A stretch of DNA of 47,081 nt. Origin: Anaerolineae bacterium. Its GTDB lineage: Bacteria; Chloroflexota; Anaerolineae; J102. The translations under genes and the position numbers were made by a program. Location of the stretch: NCBI GenBank assembly GCA_027002405.1, contig JALWZT010000252.1, positions 1-47,081 of the forward strand. Direction: 5' to 3'. Of this stretch, positions 1 to 9,740 are shown piece by piece. How positions within the stretch are numbered: position 1 is the first letter of the stretch; each line of letters begins with the position of its first letter. The notes below the pieces were generated by a model that saw nothing but the letters and a program-made list of their open reading frames with translations, made no database searches and was not told the DNA's origin.

Positions 1-1799
1 GGGTGGTGGTGAAGGTGGGGGTGGGGGAAGGGGTGCCGTTGTTAGACGTGGGACAGGCACACCCGTTCCACCAGCAGGCGTTGTTGTCGATGAAATTCAT
101 CAAGGTGGTGTATTTGGGCGCGTTGTTATCATCCCGGTGTTCGCGAGCGCCCCAACTGCCCCACTTTGTGTATTCACCCTGATTAAGGTAGTGGGCAAAG
201 AGGTGCGCGCCCGAATTGCGCCAGCCCTGAAGATACTGGGCATAGCTATCCCCCATGCGCGGATCCCGATTCGCGGTGGTGAACAGGGTGGTGATGCGCC
301 CATTGTTTTCGACACCATTGTATCCCACCAGATGTTGGCCCCCTTCATAGAAGATAAGCTCCACCTGGTGGCTGTTGGCTACGGGGATGTAGTTATTCAT
401 CCAACCGATGGCCTGTTGAATGGCACCTCCGGGCGGGCCGGAGGAGAGGACACCTCCCTGTTGCAATTCGGTGAAGAGCTTGCTCAAACCGCCATCAGGA
501 TCATAGGTCCATCCCTCCACTTCCGAGGCCACGCTGGGATCGCCCAAATAGCCGCCGAAATAGGGCGCGATGGCCACCGCGTCCATGTTCACATCACAGG
601 GCCCCTGGCTCCACAGGGGGCAATCCAACGCCTGGTCCCCGACCCAGGTATTGGCAGCCTGGGCGCCCATGACGCACACAACCCGGTCCGCGTCCGCGGC
701 AAAGACGTTCTTCCAGATCTGGCAGATTTCGGCGCTGCGTTTGCCAAACCAATTGATGCGTTTGGTGTAGCTGCTGGCCGAGCCGCCGGGCCATTCCGCG
801 TTCCCCTGTTGTTCGATCCAATTGCCCTGACTAAAAGCACCATTCCAGACTTCGTTGGAGTATTCCACATACACCCGTTGGGTGGGGGGCAAGCGGTCAT
901 GAACCAGGGTGGCAAATTGGGTGATGTAGTTGTCATCCGCCATGTGGGGCATGGTGAACCAGGGATCCGCGGCGAGTCGAGTGATCAGGTCCATCATGAC
1001 TTCCACGGGCACGCCCGCGGGGGTGGTGTAGCGCACATCATCGACCAGGGGGCGATCCGACCATTGGCTTTGGGGCGAGCCGTTGGTTCGCATCCAATCC
1101 ATGAAGCGAATGGTTTTATATTTGCGGACCCGGTCCAAAAATTCCGGCAGGAAGACCTGGGTCTGATAATTCGATTCAAAGGCCGCGGGCACGACCCGAA
1201 TGTGACGCAGGTAGTTGCCCGTGCCTTGGGGGTCGGTGGCCGTAATTTTGAGATAAATGCCCATATCGGTGGGATTCACGTTGATGACATCGCGGCCCGG
1301 CGCCGAGGCCGCTACATCCTTGGTGGCATCCCAACCATATTCGATGGTCCCTTCCCCATCGTAAAGTACGATATATGGCCCGCCCGGGTAATGGCCTTGC
1401 AATCCCACAAACATCAACGTGCCCACAAAGGTGTATTGTTCGGGATCGCCAGGCTGAGGCAGGGACCGCACCCAACCTTGAGCGTCCAGATCAAGCAGCG
1501 CCTCTTCTCCCGTATCCCACGTGCCAGCGTTCTGGGTAATCCACTCGCGCGAGGCCTTGAACGCGTCCACGAAAACGATTTCCATGGAGTAGTCCACCAC
1601 GCTATCCAGGTTTGTGCCGATGGGGGAATTCAGATTAGGCGGGCACACGCCACCGGGACAACAGGGGTCTGAGCTCTGGCCGTAGGTGGCATGCATGGTG
1701 GGACGGAACATCAGCCCCACAGTCCATACCATCCCACTCAAAACAAGGGCTAACATCCCCCAGCGCCACATCCTTCGCGGGGAGGTCTTGAAAGGCATA
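1..1799 (-). CDS. Secreted cellulose-binding-domain type protein, C-terminus truncated by left window edge; apparent frameshift near 1740-1744
   Basis: Minus-strand reading from ATG at 1799 gives MPFKTSPRRMWRWGMLALV, then after a shift at the T5 run LSGMVWTVGLMFRPTMHATYGQ (signal peptide), then an uninterrupted frame to the edge: ...NLDSVVDYSMEIVFVDAFKASREWITQ...YPGGPYIVLYDGEGTIEYGWDA...RVYVEYSNEVWNGAF...CPTSNNGTPSPTPTFTTT (Pro/Thr linker). Not in the ORF track because it has no stop in the window. Confidence 0.82.
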
Positions 1800-1820
1800 A
1801 GGATACTCTGGTGGTGGGAG

Positions 1821-1845
1821 GGGGCGGCTCCATCTGCCGCCCCCT
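1821..1845. terminator. Intergenic hairpin GGGGGCGGC-tccatct-GCCGCCCCC
   Basis: Perfect 9-bp stem with 7-nt loop between two same-strand genes; no clear U-tract. Confidence 0.4.
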
Positions 1846-1854
1846 TGGGTTGTA

Positions 1855-4800
1855 TCATCTGAACATGGGCCACGCGGCATCCGACACCCACACGCTCTTG
1901 GGCCCCAGACGGTAGGTGGTGCCATTCACATACACCACCTCTAACCAATACCGGTATTGCCCGTGGTCCCGGACCATCCCATCCCACTGGTGATAGAGGC
2001 TTCCTTTGGGCATCCCCGCCCGTCGCGCGGACACAAAGCCTATTGGCACCGGCTCGGAAGCAGCACCAGGGATCAGCGCGGCACGCCACAGGCGGAACCC
2101 GGCGATCCATGTCTCGTTCATCGTCCGCCATGTGATCTCCACGATGCCCTCTCCGCCACGCGCCTGGAAGCTGGTAAATTCGATTCCGGTGGGGCTCTGA
2201 ATTCCCACCCGATCGCTGTCGGTTTTATCTGGCAAAGACTCCAACGCGCCCAACGGCCCGCTGGGCCCGTCCGGGTCCGCGGTGCCATCATGGGCTCGGG
2301 CCATGTTCGTTGTCTTGCCGCCCGGAAGCTGGGTCGTGTCCGCCTTGCCCGTGAACGTGATGACGACCGTGCGGGACAGGCCGGGCGCCAGGGGATTGCC
2401 ACCGAGCACGTCGGTCCAGGTGATGGTGCCGTCGTTGTTGTGGTCGTCGGAGTCGGGTTGGGCGTATTGGCCGTTGTTGCCGTAAGTCAGATACCCTGTG
2501 TTGTAGGTGTCTTCCAGGGGGAGGGTGGCCAGCCAGGTTTGGCCGGTGTTGGTGATGCGGATGGTGAAGCTGATGGGGGCTCCCACCCGTACCGGGTCGG
2601 GGGTGTTCAATTGTTTGGTGAGGGTGTAACTGGTGGTGATGGTGAAACCGAAGTCGATGGTGGGGTTGGTTTCGTTGGTGCCCAAGGTGAGGGAGACGTT
2701 GTGGTCCGTGGGGTCGCCGTCCGAGTCTTTGGTATCGTCGCCCACGTTTTGGGGGCTGGCGGTCCAGTTTTGCAGGGGGCCGGAGGTGAAGTTGGAGGCG
2801 TCCACGGTGACGGTGTAGGTTCCGGCCGCGAGGTTGGCGAAGGTGTACACGCCCGAGGCGTCGGTGGTCGTCGAGTCGGAGGCCGTGCCGCTGAGGGAGA
2901 GGGCCACGTTGGGGATGCCCGGTTCGCCCGCATCCTGGACGCCGTCCCGGTCGATGTCCCACCAGACCAGGTCGCCGATGCGGCCATTGGCCTGGATCAC
3001 GGTATTGGGTTCGGCACTATCCTCATCGTCATCGGGCAGGCCATCGTTCAGATCATCCACCGTGTGGTCCGCGGCCGGGTCTGAATCCACATCCTGTTGA
3101 TCCGCCTCGGTGACCTCGGCCCAGTTGGTGTAGTTGCCCGAGGCCAGCACCTCGGCCCGCAGATGCAATGTCACGCTGGCTCCATCGGCCAGGTTGCCGA
3201 TGGTCCACACGCCTGTGATGCTGTTGAAGGCGCCACTCCCGTCGTCGGAGACATAGCTGTAACCCGAGGGGAGCTGGTCGGTGACCTGCACACCTGTCGC
3301 GTCATTGGGGCCGCTATTCGTCACGGTGATGGTGAAGGTGATCACATCCCCCACATGGGGCGTGGTGTCGTTGATGTCTTTGGTCAGGCTGAGGTCGATA
3401 AGGGGCCGGAAGCCAAAGTCGAAGGTTTCGTCCACCTGATTGTCGGGGAAGTTGTTGGGCCCGGCCGCGCCGTTGCTGTCGCCGTTGCCGTTTTCGCCCG
3501 TGGGCAGGGCTGTCACATCGGTGATGGTGAAGTCCGGCCCTTCCACGGGGGTGCCAGAGCCGCCCGTTTGGGTGCCGTCGGAATCCTTGACGTCGCCACC
3601 GCCCTGATTGGGCGTTACGGCCAAGGGGGCAGAGGAGGGAGGTGTAGGAATCTGCACCCGATAGGTGCCGGGGATCAGCCCGCAGAATTGGTACTTGCCA
3701 TCGGAACCGGTGACGTAGGTGTAAACCTTGTCATCGCCTTGGGCCAGGCCCTGGCTGGCGCTGGTCTCGATGTTCCCATTGCTCCCGGCCCACACCAGGC
3801 GCACGCCCACGCCACTCAGGGCCGTGTCGCTGGCATCTTGCACGTTGGCAGTGGTCCCGGGGAAGTCATTCCATACGTAATTGCCCACGCAGGCCAGGGG
3901 CTGCCAGTAGTCCTCCACTTCGCCATTGCTGGCCGCACCGCCCCACTGGGTCCCGGTCAGGGTGTCGGTGGTCAGGCGGAAGCGCATGTGTACTTCGCCG
4001 CCGTCGAAGGTGGCGTGGCTGGGCACGACGGTGCAGATGATTTCGTTGTTTAGGTCGGTGTTGGCAGTCACCGTGGTCAGGGCGAAGGATTCGTCCTGGT
4101 CTACGCCGCCGCTGCCGTTATCGAAGTCCCCGTCGCCGTTCCAATCGACCCAGGCCATCAGGGTAGCCGCGCTGCTCAAGCCGTTGTGGGCCGTTACCCG
4201 GAAGCAGGCTTGGCCGTCCGGGATCAGCGGCGTCACCAGTTCCACGCCGTCCTCGTCGTCGTTGTTGCTACAGGTTCCTACTGCGGTGCCCGTGTTGCCG
4301 TCATCCCCCTTGCCGCTGCCGCCGCCTGCGGCGCCGGCATGGCCCGTGGTGTCTACCTGGCCGTCCCCTTCGCCATCGACGCAGGAACCCAGGTAGAGGT
4401 TGGAGGTGATGGTATGGTTGGGACCGCCTTGGGCGTTGGTGGTGTCGAAGCTGTCGGGCAGGTCGCCCCAGTCCTTGTTGTGGTAGAGACCCGCGTCCCA
4501 GGTGGTATTGTTCTCCCCGGCGCTGAGGTTGATGGCGCCGGTGCAGCCGGTGGAGGGGTCTGCGTCGCTATCGGTGGTGTCGGCGCCCTGGTTGGCGGGG
4601 CTGAAGGCGTAGCCCGAGGGCTTGATGAATTTCACCGAATAGGTCCCGGCCACCAGGTTGGTGAAGCTGTAGTTGCCGCTGCTGTTGGTGGTGGTGCTCT
4701 GGGCCGCGGTGCCGGAGCAGGAGCTGTTGGTGTACAGCTCCACGGTGACGTTCTGGATGCCCGTCTCGCCCGCGTCCTGGACGCCGTCCGCGTCGGTGTC

Positions 4801-7227
4801 GTTCCACACGAAGTCCCCTAGGGACCCGGTTTGGAGTTGTTTGAAGCCGAAGTCGAGATCATGGTTGTTCTGCCCATCTCCGCCCGTGGTAAAGACCACG
4901 CCGATATTTCCTGCACCGTCCACATTGGCTACGCCATCGCTATCCCGTTTATCCGCGCCGGGGTCGCTGCCGCCGTTGTCCGCGACCGTGGGGCCGTTGA
5001 CGCCTGCACCGCAACTATTGGTGATGGCGCTTTGCGTGGGGTCGATCTTGATGCGGCATTGGGCGTTGCGTGGGATGATGTGGATGCTGCTATCCCACGC
5101 GGCCGCGGGCCAGCCATTGGCCGCGTTGATGTTCCCTGTGTTGTCTTTGAACAGATACTGGCCGTTGGCATCGGTGGTAGTGGTCGCGGTGGCCTCGTAG
5201 CCGTTGCCCGGATTGCCGTCGGTGTCGCATTCCAGCGTGACCGTGGCGCCACTGACCACGGGCTCGCCTGGGTCCTGTACGCCATTTTCTGCGCCTACGC
5301 CGCCAGCGCCGATATCGCACCACAAGCGGTTGCCGATTTCCAGAGGCGCGGGATAGCTCAGGGCTTCCAGGTCGCCCAGGCCGTTGGCCTTGCCAAACTG
5401 GCCCGGATCGTCTTGATAAATCTGAAACACATGGGTGGGCGCGCCATCCACATTATTTTGCCAATAAATCCCCCCCACATCCATCTTGTCAAAACCAATA
5501 CTATTCTGAGGGGTCTTGGCGGTGACCACGACATCCTCCAGCAGCCATTGGGCCAGGGCTCCTGACGCGGGTTCGGTATGGACCGTGACGCCGTAGTAAT
5601 TATTGGTGCCATCGCCCCAATAAAATTCCCCACCGAACCATTCAGGGGAGGGATTGGGCGATGTGGTCACCCGCTGAGCACCACAAGTTTGAGGTACATT
5701 CTTGTCACTACCCCCTTCCCGTAGGGGATAAACATAATTGCCACTGCCGGCGTCATAGTAGGCACACCAAAGGTTGCCGAAGGGTTGCGTGTTGGTCAGG
5801 CCATCGCCATCGCTATCTCCATTGGGATCGGGCGTTTGATTTCCCCATTGGTCACCCATGCGATCGCGTATGCCCAGGGTAATGTCTTCCCCATAAAAGG
5901 CCAAATCCCCTACCATCAACTGGCGGGCAACCCGGTAGTCATTTTGCAAAGCCGCCTGACCGATATCGGTGATCCAGGGATTCATGCCACTGGGGTCCAC
6001 GGCTTCGTTGCCATTGGGGTCCTGGGTGGGATTAAAAGCCATCACGGTGGTCCAGGTGCCGGAGGAAGGTATCAATTGCTGCACATAGACCATGGCCTCA
6101 TTATCGCAGGTCTGCCCCACATAGACCTTATCATCCTTGGTGGCCATGCCAAAGGGATAGATGGTTCCCGTACAGCGATTAGCATCGGTGGGATCAGGAA
6201 TGGCCCATTGGCCCGCGAGGGTGCCGGTGCTGGTGTTGATGCCGATGACTTTGTGGTCATCGATGAGCACCACGTAAAGGATGCTGTCATCCCAGGAGAT
6301 ATCGATATCCCCCATGCCGCATCGCCCCACCTGGTCGAAGTAGGTTTGCTCATAGCCGGTGGGGTAGGGGGTGTCGATATCGCGGCCGTGATCGCCACAA
6401 AGGGTGAACCCCAGGTCGCTCTCTACGTTCACCCATTGCTGAGGCGCGGCCGTGGCCTGGCCGGTCTTGGGGTCAATGGGGGTGCGGTAGATCTGGCCTC
6501 GTCCGCCCGGGCCATAGCCCACCAGATATTTGTGGAAGGCCGCGGTGTAGAGATACCCATGGGTCCGGTCCCAGGCCATGCCATACGCGGCGCCGATCTG
6601 GCCAAAGGTGGAAAGCTGGGTATAACTGCCATCGGTAGGCGAACCGGTGACTGTGCCGTTGTGCGCATTGGCTCCCACCCCGCTGCGGCGCATGGAGATG
6701 AGCCCGGGATTATCGGCGTAATCACCATCGTACGCGCCCTGGGACATGAACACGGTGGCGACAACCGGGTCGGGCTGAGAATACTGGGCAGGATTGTTGA
6801 CGCCAATCTCAAGGTTCGAGGTGCCTGTGTTGGCAAAGACCACCGTGGTGCTCCCCGCCGCCCCATCAAAAAGATAGGATGGTAAATCGGTCACTTCCAA
6901 TCGCCAGGTTCCCGCGGAGGGGACGTTCAAGGTAAAGGTGCCGTCGTTGGCGGTTACCGTACTGACTCCGTTGCTGGTCCCCGACGCGCTGGCCGGATAG
7001 GCCGTGACCGTGACGCCGGCCACGCCTGGTTCGGGAAACTGGGGGGTGGTGTTGATGTCACCAGTAGCTGTGTCGCGCTGGCCATTGGCATTGAGATCGC
7101 GATACACCACACCGGTCAATGTGGCGGAAGTCTCCCCCGGCGCGGCCAGGCCCTGAATGCCTACCGCCAGCACCAAAAAGGAGAAGACCAGAGTGAGGGA
7201 CAGGAGTCTGTCAAGTCCTATTTTCAT
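1855..7227 (-). CDS. Giant SdrD B-like / DUF11 / GEVEDY multidomain secreted surface protein (1790 aa)
   Basis: Signal peptide; repeated GDFVWNDTDADGVQDAGETGIQNVTVELY-type SdrD B modules; DUF11-like segment SLTKDINDTTPHVGDVITFTITVTNSGPNDATGVQVTDQLPSGY; GEVEDYWQP; C-terminal FnIII-like GIEFTSFQARGGEGIVEITWRTMNETWIAGFRLWRA. Confidence 0.9.
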   Translation of the reverse strand: MKIGLDRLLSLTLVFSFLVLAVGIQGLAAPGETSATLTGVVYRDLNANGQRDTATGDINTTPQFPEPGVAGVTVTAYPASASGTSNGVSTVTANDGTFTLNVPSAGTWRLEVTDLPSYLFDGAAGSTTVVFANTGTSNLEIGVNNPAQYSQPDPVVATVFMSQGAYDGDYADNPGLISMRRSGVGANAHNGTVTGSPTDGSYTQLSTFGQIGAAYGMAWDRTHGYLYTAAFHKYLVGYGPGGRGQIYRTPIDPKTGQATAAPQQWVNVESDLGFTLCGDHGRDIDTPYPTGYEQTYFDQVGRCGMGDIDISWDDSILYVVLIDDHKVIGINTSTGTLAGQWAIPDPTDANRCTGTIYPFGMATKDDKVYVGQTCDNEAMVYVQQLIPSSGTWTTVMAFNPTQDPNGNEAVDPSGMNPWITDIGQAALQNDYRVARQLMVGDLAFYGEDITLGIRDRMGDQWGNQTPDPNGDSDGDGLTNTQPFGNLWCAYYDAGSGNYVYPLREGGSDKNVPQTCGAQRVTTSPNPSPEWFGGEFYWGDGTNNYYGVTVHTEPASGALAQWLLEDVVVTAKTPQNSIGFDKMDVGGIYWQNNVDGAPTHVFQIYQDDPGQFGKANGLGDLEALSYPAPLEIGNRLWCDIGAGGVGAENGVQDPGEPVVSGATVTLECDTDGNPGNGYEATATTTTDANGQYLFKDNTGNINAANGWPAAAWDSSIHIIPRNAQCRIKIDPTQSAITNSCGAGVNGPTVADNGGSDPGADKRDSDGVANVDGAGNIGVVFTTGGDGQNNHDLDFGFKQLQTGSLGDFVWNDTDADGVQDAGETGIQNVTVELYTNSSCSGTAAQSTTTNSSGNYSFTNLVAGTYSVKFIKPSGYAFSPANQGADTTDSDADPSTGCTGAINLSAGENNTTWDAGLYHNKDWGDLPDSFDTTNAQGGPNHTITSNLYLGSCVDGEGDGQVDTTGHAGAAGGGSGKGDDGNTGTAVGTCSNNDDEDGVELVTPLIPDGQACFRVTAHNGLSSAATLMAWVDWNGDGDFDNGSGGVDQDESFALTTVTANTDLNNEIICTVVPSHATFDGGEVHMRFRLTTDTLTGTQWGGAASNGEVEDYWQPLACVGNYVWNDFPGTTANVQDASDTALSGVGVRLVWAGSNGNIETSASQGLAQGDDKVYTYVTGSDGKYQFCGLIPGTYRVQIPTPPSSAPLAVTPNQGGGDVKDSDGTQTGGSGTPVEGPDFTITDVTALPTGENGNGDSNGAAGPNNFPDNQVDETFDFGFRPLIDLSLTKDINDTTPHVGDVITFTITVTNSGPNDATGVQVTDQLPSGYSYVSDDGSGAFNSITGVWTIGNLADGASVTLHLRAEVLASGNYTNWAEVTEADQQDVDSDPAADHTVDDLNDGLPDDDEDSAEPNTVIQANGRIGDLVWWDIDRDGVQDAGEPGIPNVALSLSGTASDSTTTDASGVYTFANLAAGTYTVTVDASNFTSGPLQNWTASPQNVGDDTKDSDGDPTDHNVSLTLGTNETNPTIDFGFTITTSYTLTKQLNTPDPVRVGAPISFTIRITNTGQTWLATLPLEDTYNTGYLTYGNNGQYAQPDSDDHNNDGTITWTDVLGGNPLAPGLSRTVVITFTGKADTTQLPGGKTTNMARAHDGTADPDGPSGPLGALESLPDKTDSDRVGIQSPTGIEFTSFQARGGEGIVEITWRTMNETWIAGFRLWRAALIPGAASEPVPIGFVSARRAGMPKGSLYHQWDGMVRDHGQYRYWLEVVYVNGTTYRLGPKSVWVSDAAWPMFR

Positions 7228-7713
7228 AATAACAAGCCTCGAATCATTTGAATGGGGGGAGGGGGAGTGATAAGTGTTCAGTGTTTTCGTCGTTATGGGG
7301 TGGGCCCTGGCTCATGGCGCGCGGAAGCATCCACATCTTTATGAAATCAATTGGCCAGATTGGCACAACTTACAAAAACTTCATAAAAACTAACTCAATC
7401 GCCAAAATCAGGCGAATGTTCCAGAAAGATTGGGAAGGGTCTTGTTGCTTTTTGGTTGCGCCACGAAATGCGATTTTCTGTATAAGGCGAGGAAACACAT
7501 TATTATATACATGATTTGCAAAAAAGATCAAATTTTCTTTAAGGGGGGAGACATACCTATAAAGGGGAATGCTTATAAAGGTAGAAATCTTCCATTTTGT
7601 TTAGTAGCTCTGTTGATGATGGTTTGGTTCTAGTGTGATATTTTGTCAGCTATTGTTTCGATAATATCAAGATATCTCTTCCACTTTCAGTTGCCCCGTT
7701 TTTTAACATGACA

Positions 7714-7742
7714 TCCTGCAAAGGGGCTTAGGCAATGCAGGA
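7714..7742. other. Hairpin TCCTGC...GCAGGA in long 5' intergenic region
   Basis: 6-bp inverted repeat upstream of the 7813 gene; function unknown. Confidence 0.3.
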
Positions 7743-7760
7743 AGTCCGGCGATATGAGCA

Positions 7761-7773
7761 GGCACCAGGTGCC
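7761..7773. promoter_or_regulatory. Operator-like palindrome GGCACCAGGTGCC
   Basis: Perfect 6-1-6 inverted repeat about 28 bp upstream of the TACAAT box. Confidence 0.35.
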
Positions 7774-7776
7774 ATA

Positions 7777-7810
7777 TTTTTTAATCCTTGACTCCTACGG
7801 TACAATGATC
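7777..7810 (+). promoter_or_regulatory. Promoter box TTTTTTAATCCTTGACTCCTACGGTACAATGATC
   Basis: 34-nt sequence with TACAAT -10 at 7801-7806; near-identical copy at 17688-17721 (31/34 by eye). Confidence 0.55.
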
Positions 7811-7812
7811 TC

Positions 7813-9558
7813 ATGTCCCACCTCTCCCGTTCTTTTCTCATCATGGTCTTGCCTGTGCTGCTCCTCGGAGGGCTGGCGGGCTGTCATCGCGCGGCCACGC
7901 CCGTGGCCGTGGCCCCCACCGCCACCCTGGAGGCGAGCACGGCTCCCACCCCGGCTCTTCCCCTGTCCATCCCCACCCTTAGCCCGGCCAATCACATCAC
8001 GCCCCTGGCCGAAGAGCTGGACGAAAAGCAGCAACTGGCCCAAATCGTGGCCATGAACCATCCCCTGCTGCACAAACTGACCACGGACCCTATCTCGGGC
8101 CAACCCTTGCGGGCCGAGGTCTTCGGCGTCTATCCCGCCCGCGAAAGCGACATCACCTCCGAAAGCCAGACCTGCAAGACCGTCACCTGCTATCGGGTGG
8201 ACATCTACAACTGGGCTACCAACACCACCTACGTGGTCATGGTCGATATCGACCATCAGCAGGTGGTGGATGTGGCCGCCATGCCCGAAACCTCTCCCGA
8301 ACTGCCGCCTCATCTCATTCGTGAGGCCATGGACATCGCGGTGAACGCCCCCGAGGTGGAGGAAGCCCTGGGCTTTAAGCCCGACCCGGACGCGCCCACC
8401 ATGGCCGGCGTGAAGACCACCTTTAACAACACCGCGTGCGAGCTTTCCCACCATCTCTGCGTGGCCCCCACCTTCGAGCTGGAAGACAAAGCCCTATGGG
8501 CCATCGTGGACCTCACCGATAAGAAATTGGTGGCCGTGCGCTGGACCAACTACGGCGATTACAGCAGCGGCCTGCCCACGGAAGAGACCGTGGAGCGGCA
8601 GGATATCTTCGAGGAGTACTGCCGCCAAAGCCATGAGTTGGAGAAAGATGGCTGGCGCATGGATTTCATCCTCACCGCGTCCGACGGCCTGCGCCTTTCC
8701 GACGTCACTTTCCAGGGCAAGCCGGTGTTGCGCAGTGTGAAGCTCGTGGATTATCACGTGAGTTATTCCACCAGGGATCAGTTCGGATACAGCGACGCCA
8801 TCGGCTGCCCCATGTTCAGCTCCGCCGCGGTGGTGGCCATGAGCCCGCCCGACATCGGCCCTATCACCGATGACAGGGGGCAGGAGATCGGCTTCTACAT
8901 CAACCAGGACTTCGTCCATCCCCTGTGGCCCCAGCCCTGCAACTATCGCTACAATCAACGCTACGAATTCTACCAGGACGGGCGTTTTCGGGTGATGGCC
9001 GCGAATCTGGGCCGCGGCTGCGGCAACGACGCGGTCTATCGCTTCCTCTATCGCATCGATCCCGTGGCTCCCGATGGTGGCGGCCAGACCTTCGCCCAAT
9101 GGGACGGCGACGAGTGGAAGGTGTGGGAAAAGGAGCAATGGTTCAAGGAGGAGCCCGACACGCCCGTCACGTCCGAGGGGTACCTTTATCGCATCACCAA
9201 CGAGGACGACAGCGGTTACTACATCGAACCCAATCGGGGCCAGTTCGGCGACGGCAGTCGTGGGGACCACGCCTTCACCTATGTGGTCAGGCACCATCCC
9301 GACGAGGGCGATGCAGATATGCTCACCCTGGGCGTGTGCTGCAACCTGGACTATCGCCAGGGGCCCGAGGTGTTCATCGATGGCGAGTCCATCGTGGATG
9401 AGGATATCGTCATCTGGTATGTGCCGGTCATCGAAAATGACGACCGGCCGGGCCATGAATACTGCTGGGCCGACAAGGTGGTGGAAAACGGCATGTACGT
9501 GACCAAAATCTGGCCCTGCTGGTCCGGGCCCATGTTTGTTCCCATGGCACAGCCGTAG
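7813..9558 (+). CDS. Lipoprotein with copper amine oxidase-like domain (divergent)
   Basis: Lipobox LLLGGLAGC. Amine-oxidase-like stretches: DGLRLSDVTFQGKPVLRSVKLVDYHVSYSTRDQFGY, NYRYNQRYEFYQDGRFRV (cf. TPQ-region NY[DE]Y), DHAFTYVVRHHPDEGD, DEDIVIWYVPVIENDDRPGHEYCW. Confidence 0.65.
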   Translation: MSHLSRSFLIMVLPVLLLGGLAGCHRAATPVAVAPTATLEASTAPTPALPLSIPTLSPANHITPLAEELDEKQQLAQIVAMNHPLLHKLTTDPISGQPLRAEVFGVYPARESDITSESQTCKTVTCYRVDIYNWATNTTYVVMVDIDHQQVVDVAAMPETSPELPPHLIREAMDIAVNAPEVEEALGFKPDPDAPTMAGVKTTFNNTACELSHHLCVAPTFELEDKALWAIVDLTDKKLVAVRWTNYGDYSSGLPTEETVERQDIFEEYCRQSHELEKDGWRMDFILTASDGLRLSDVTFQGKPVLRSVKLVDYHVSYSTRDQFGYSDAIGCPMFSSAAVVAMSPPDIGPITDDRGQEIGFYINQDFVHPLWPQPCNYRYNQRYEFYQDGRFRVMAANLGRGCGNDAVYRFLYRIDPVAPDGGGQTFAQWDGDEWKVWEKEQWFKEEPDTPVTSEGYLYRITNEDDSGYYIEPNRGQFGDGSRGDHAFTYVVRHHPDEGDADMLTLGVCCNLDYRQGPEVFIDGESIVDEDIVIWYVPVIENDDRPGHEYCWADKVVENGMYVTKIWPCWSGPMFVPMAQP

Positions 9559-9740
9559 GCCGTAAGTAGAGGAATCAGTGATCAGTAATCAGGAATCAGT
9601 GAGGCTGGCCCTGCAAGCAGGTCATTTCGCCGCGGCGGACGCAGAGGACGCAGAATCAACTGAACACGGACCGCTGCTCCTCGCGGCCTGCTCATCCTTC
9701 ATCCTAATCCTAAACCTGATCCTGGTCCGATTCCATTCCC

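Noticed and set aside
137-1672. 511-aa plus-strand ORF
   Set aside because: Antisense shadow of the minus-strand secreted protein whose translation has a signal peptide, conserved-looking motifs and a Pro/Thr linker; the plus ORF has no recognisable domain.
5785-6885. 366-aa plus-strand ORF (and 1957-3084, 3097-4053, 4831-5565)
   Set aside because: Shadows inside the giant SdrD-like gene; high-GC third-position effect and Gly/Val/His-rich composition.
7700-7800. Riboswitch (c-di-GMP-like) upstream of the lipoprotein
   Set aside because: Only a simple hairpin and a palindrome were recognisable; no consensus core was matched by eye and the likely TSS is downstream.
8494-9456. 320-aa minus ORF opposite the CAO-like lipoprotein
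   Set aside because: Shadow ORF; the plus strand has a lipobox, promoter and coherent domain.
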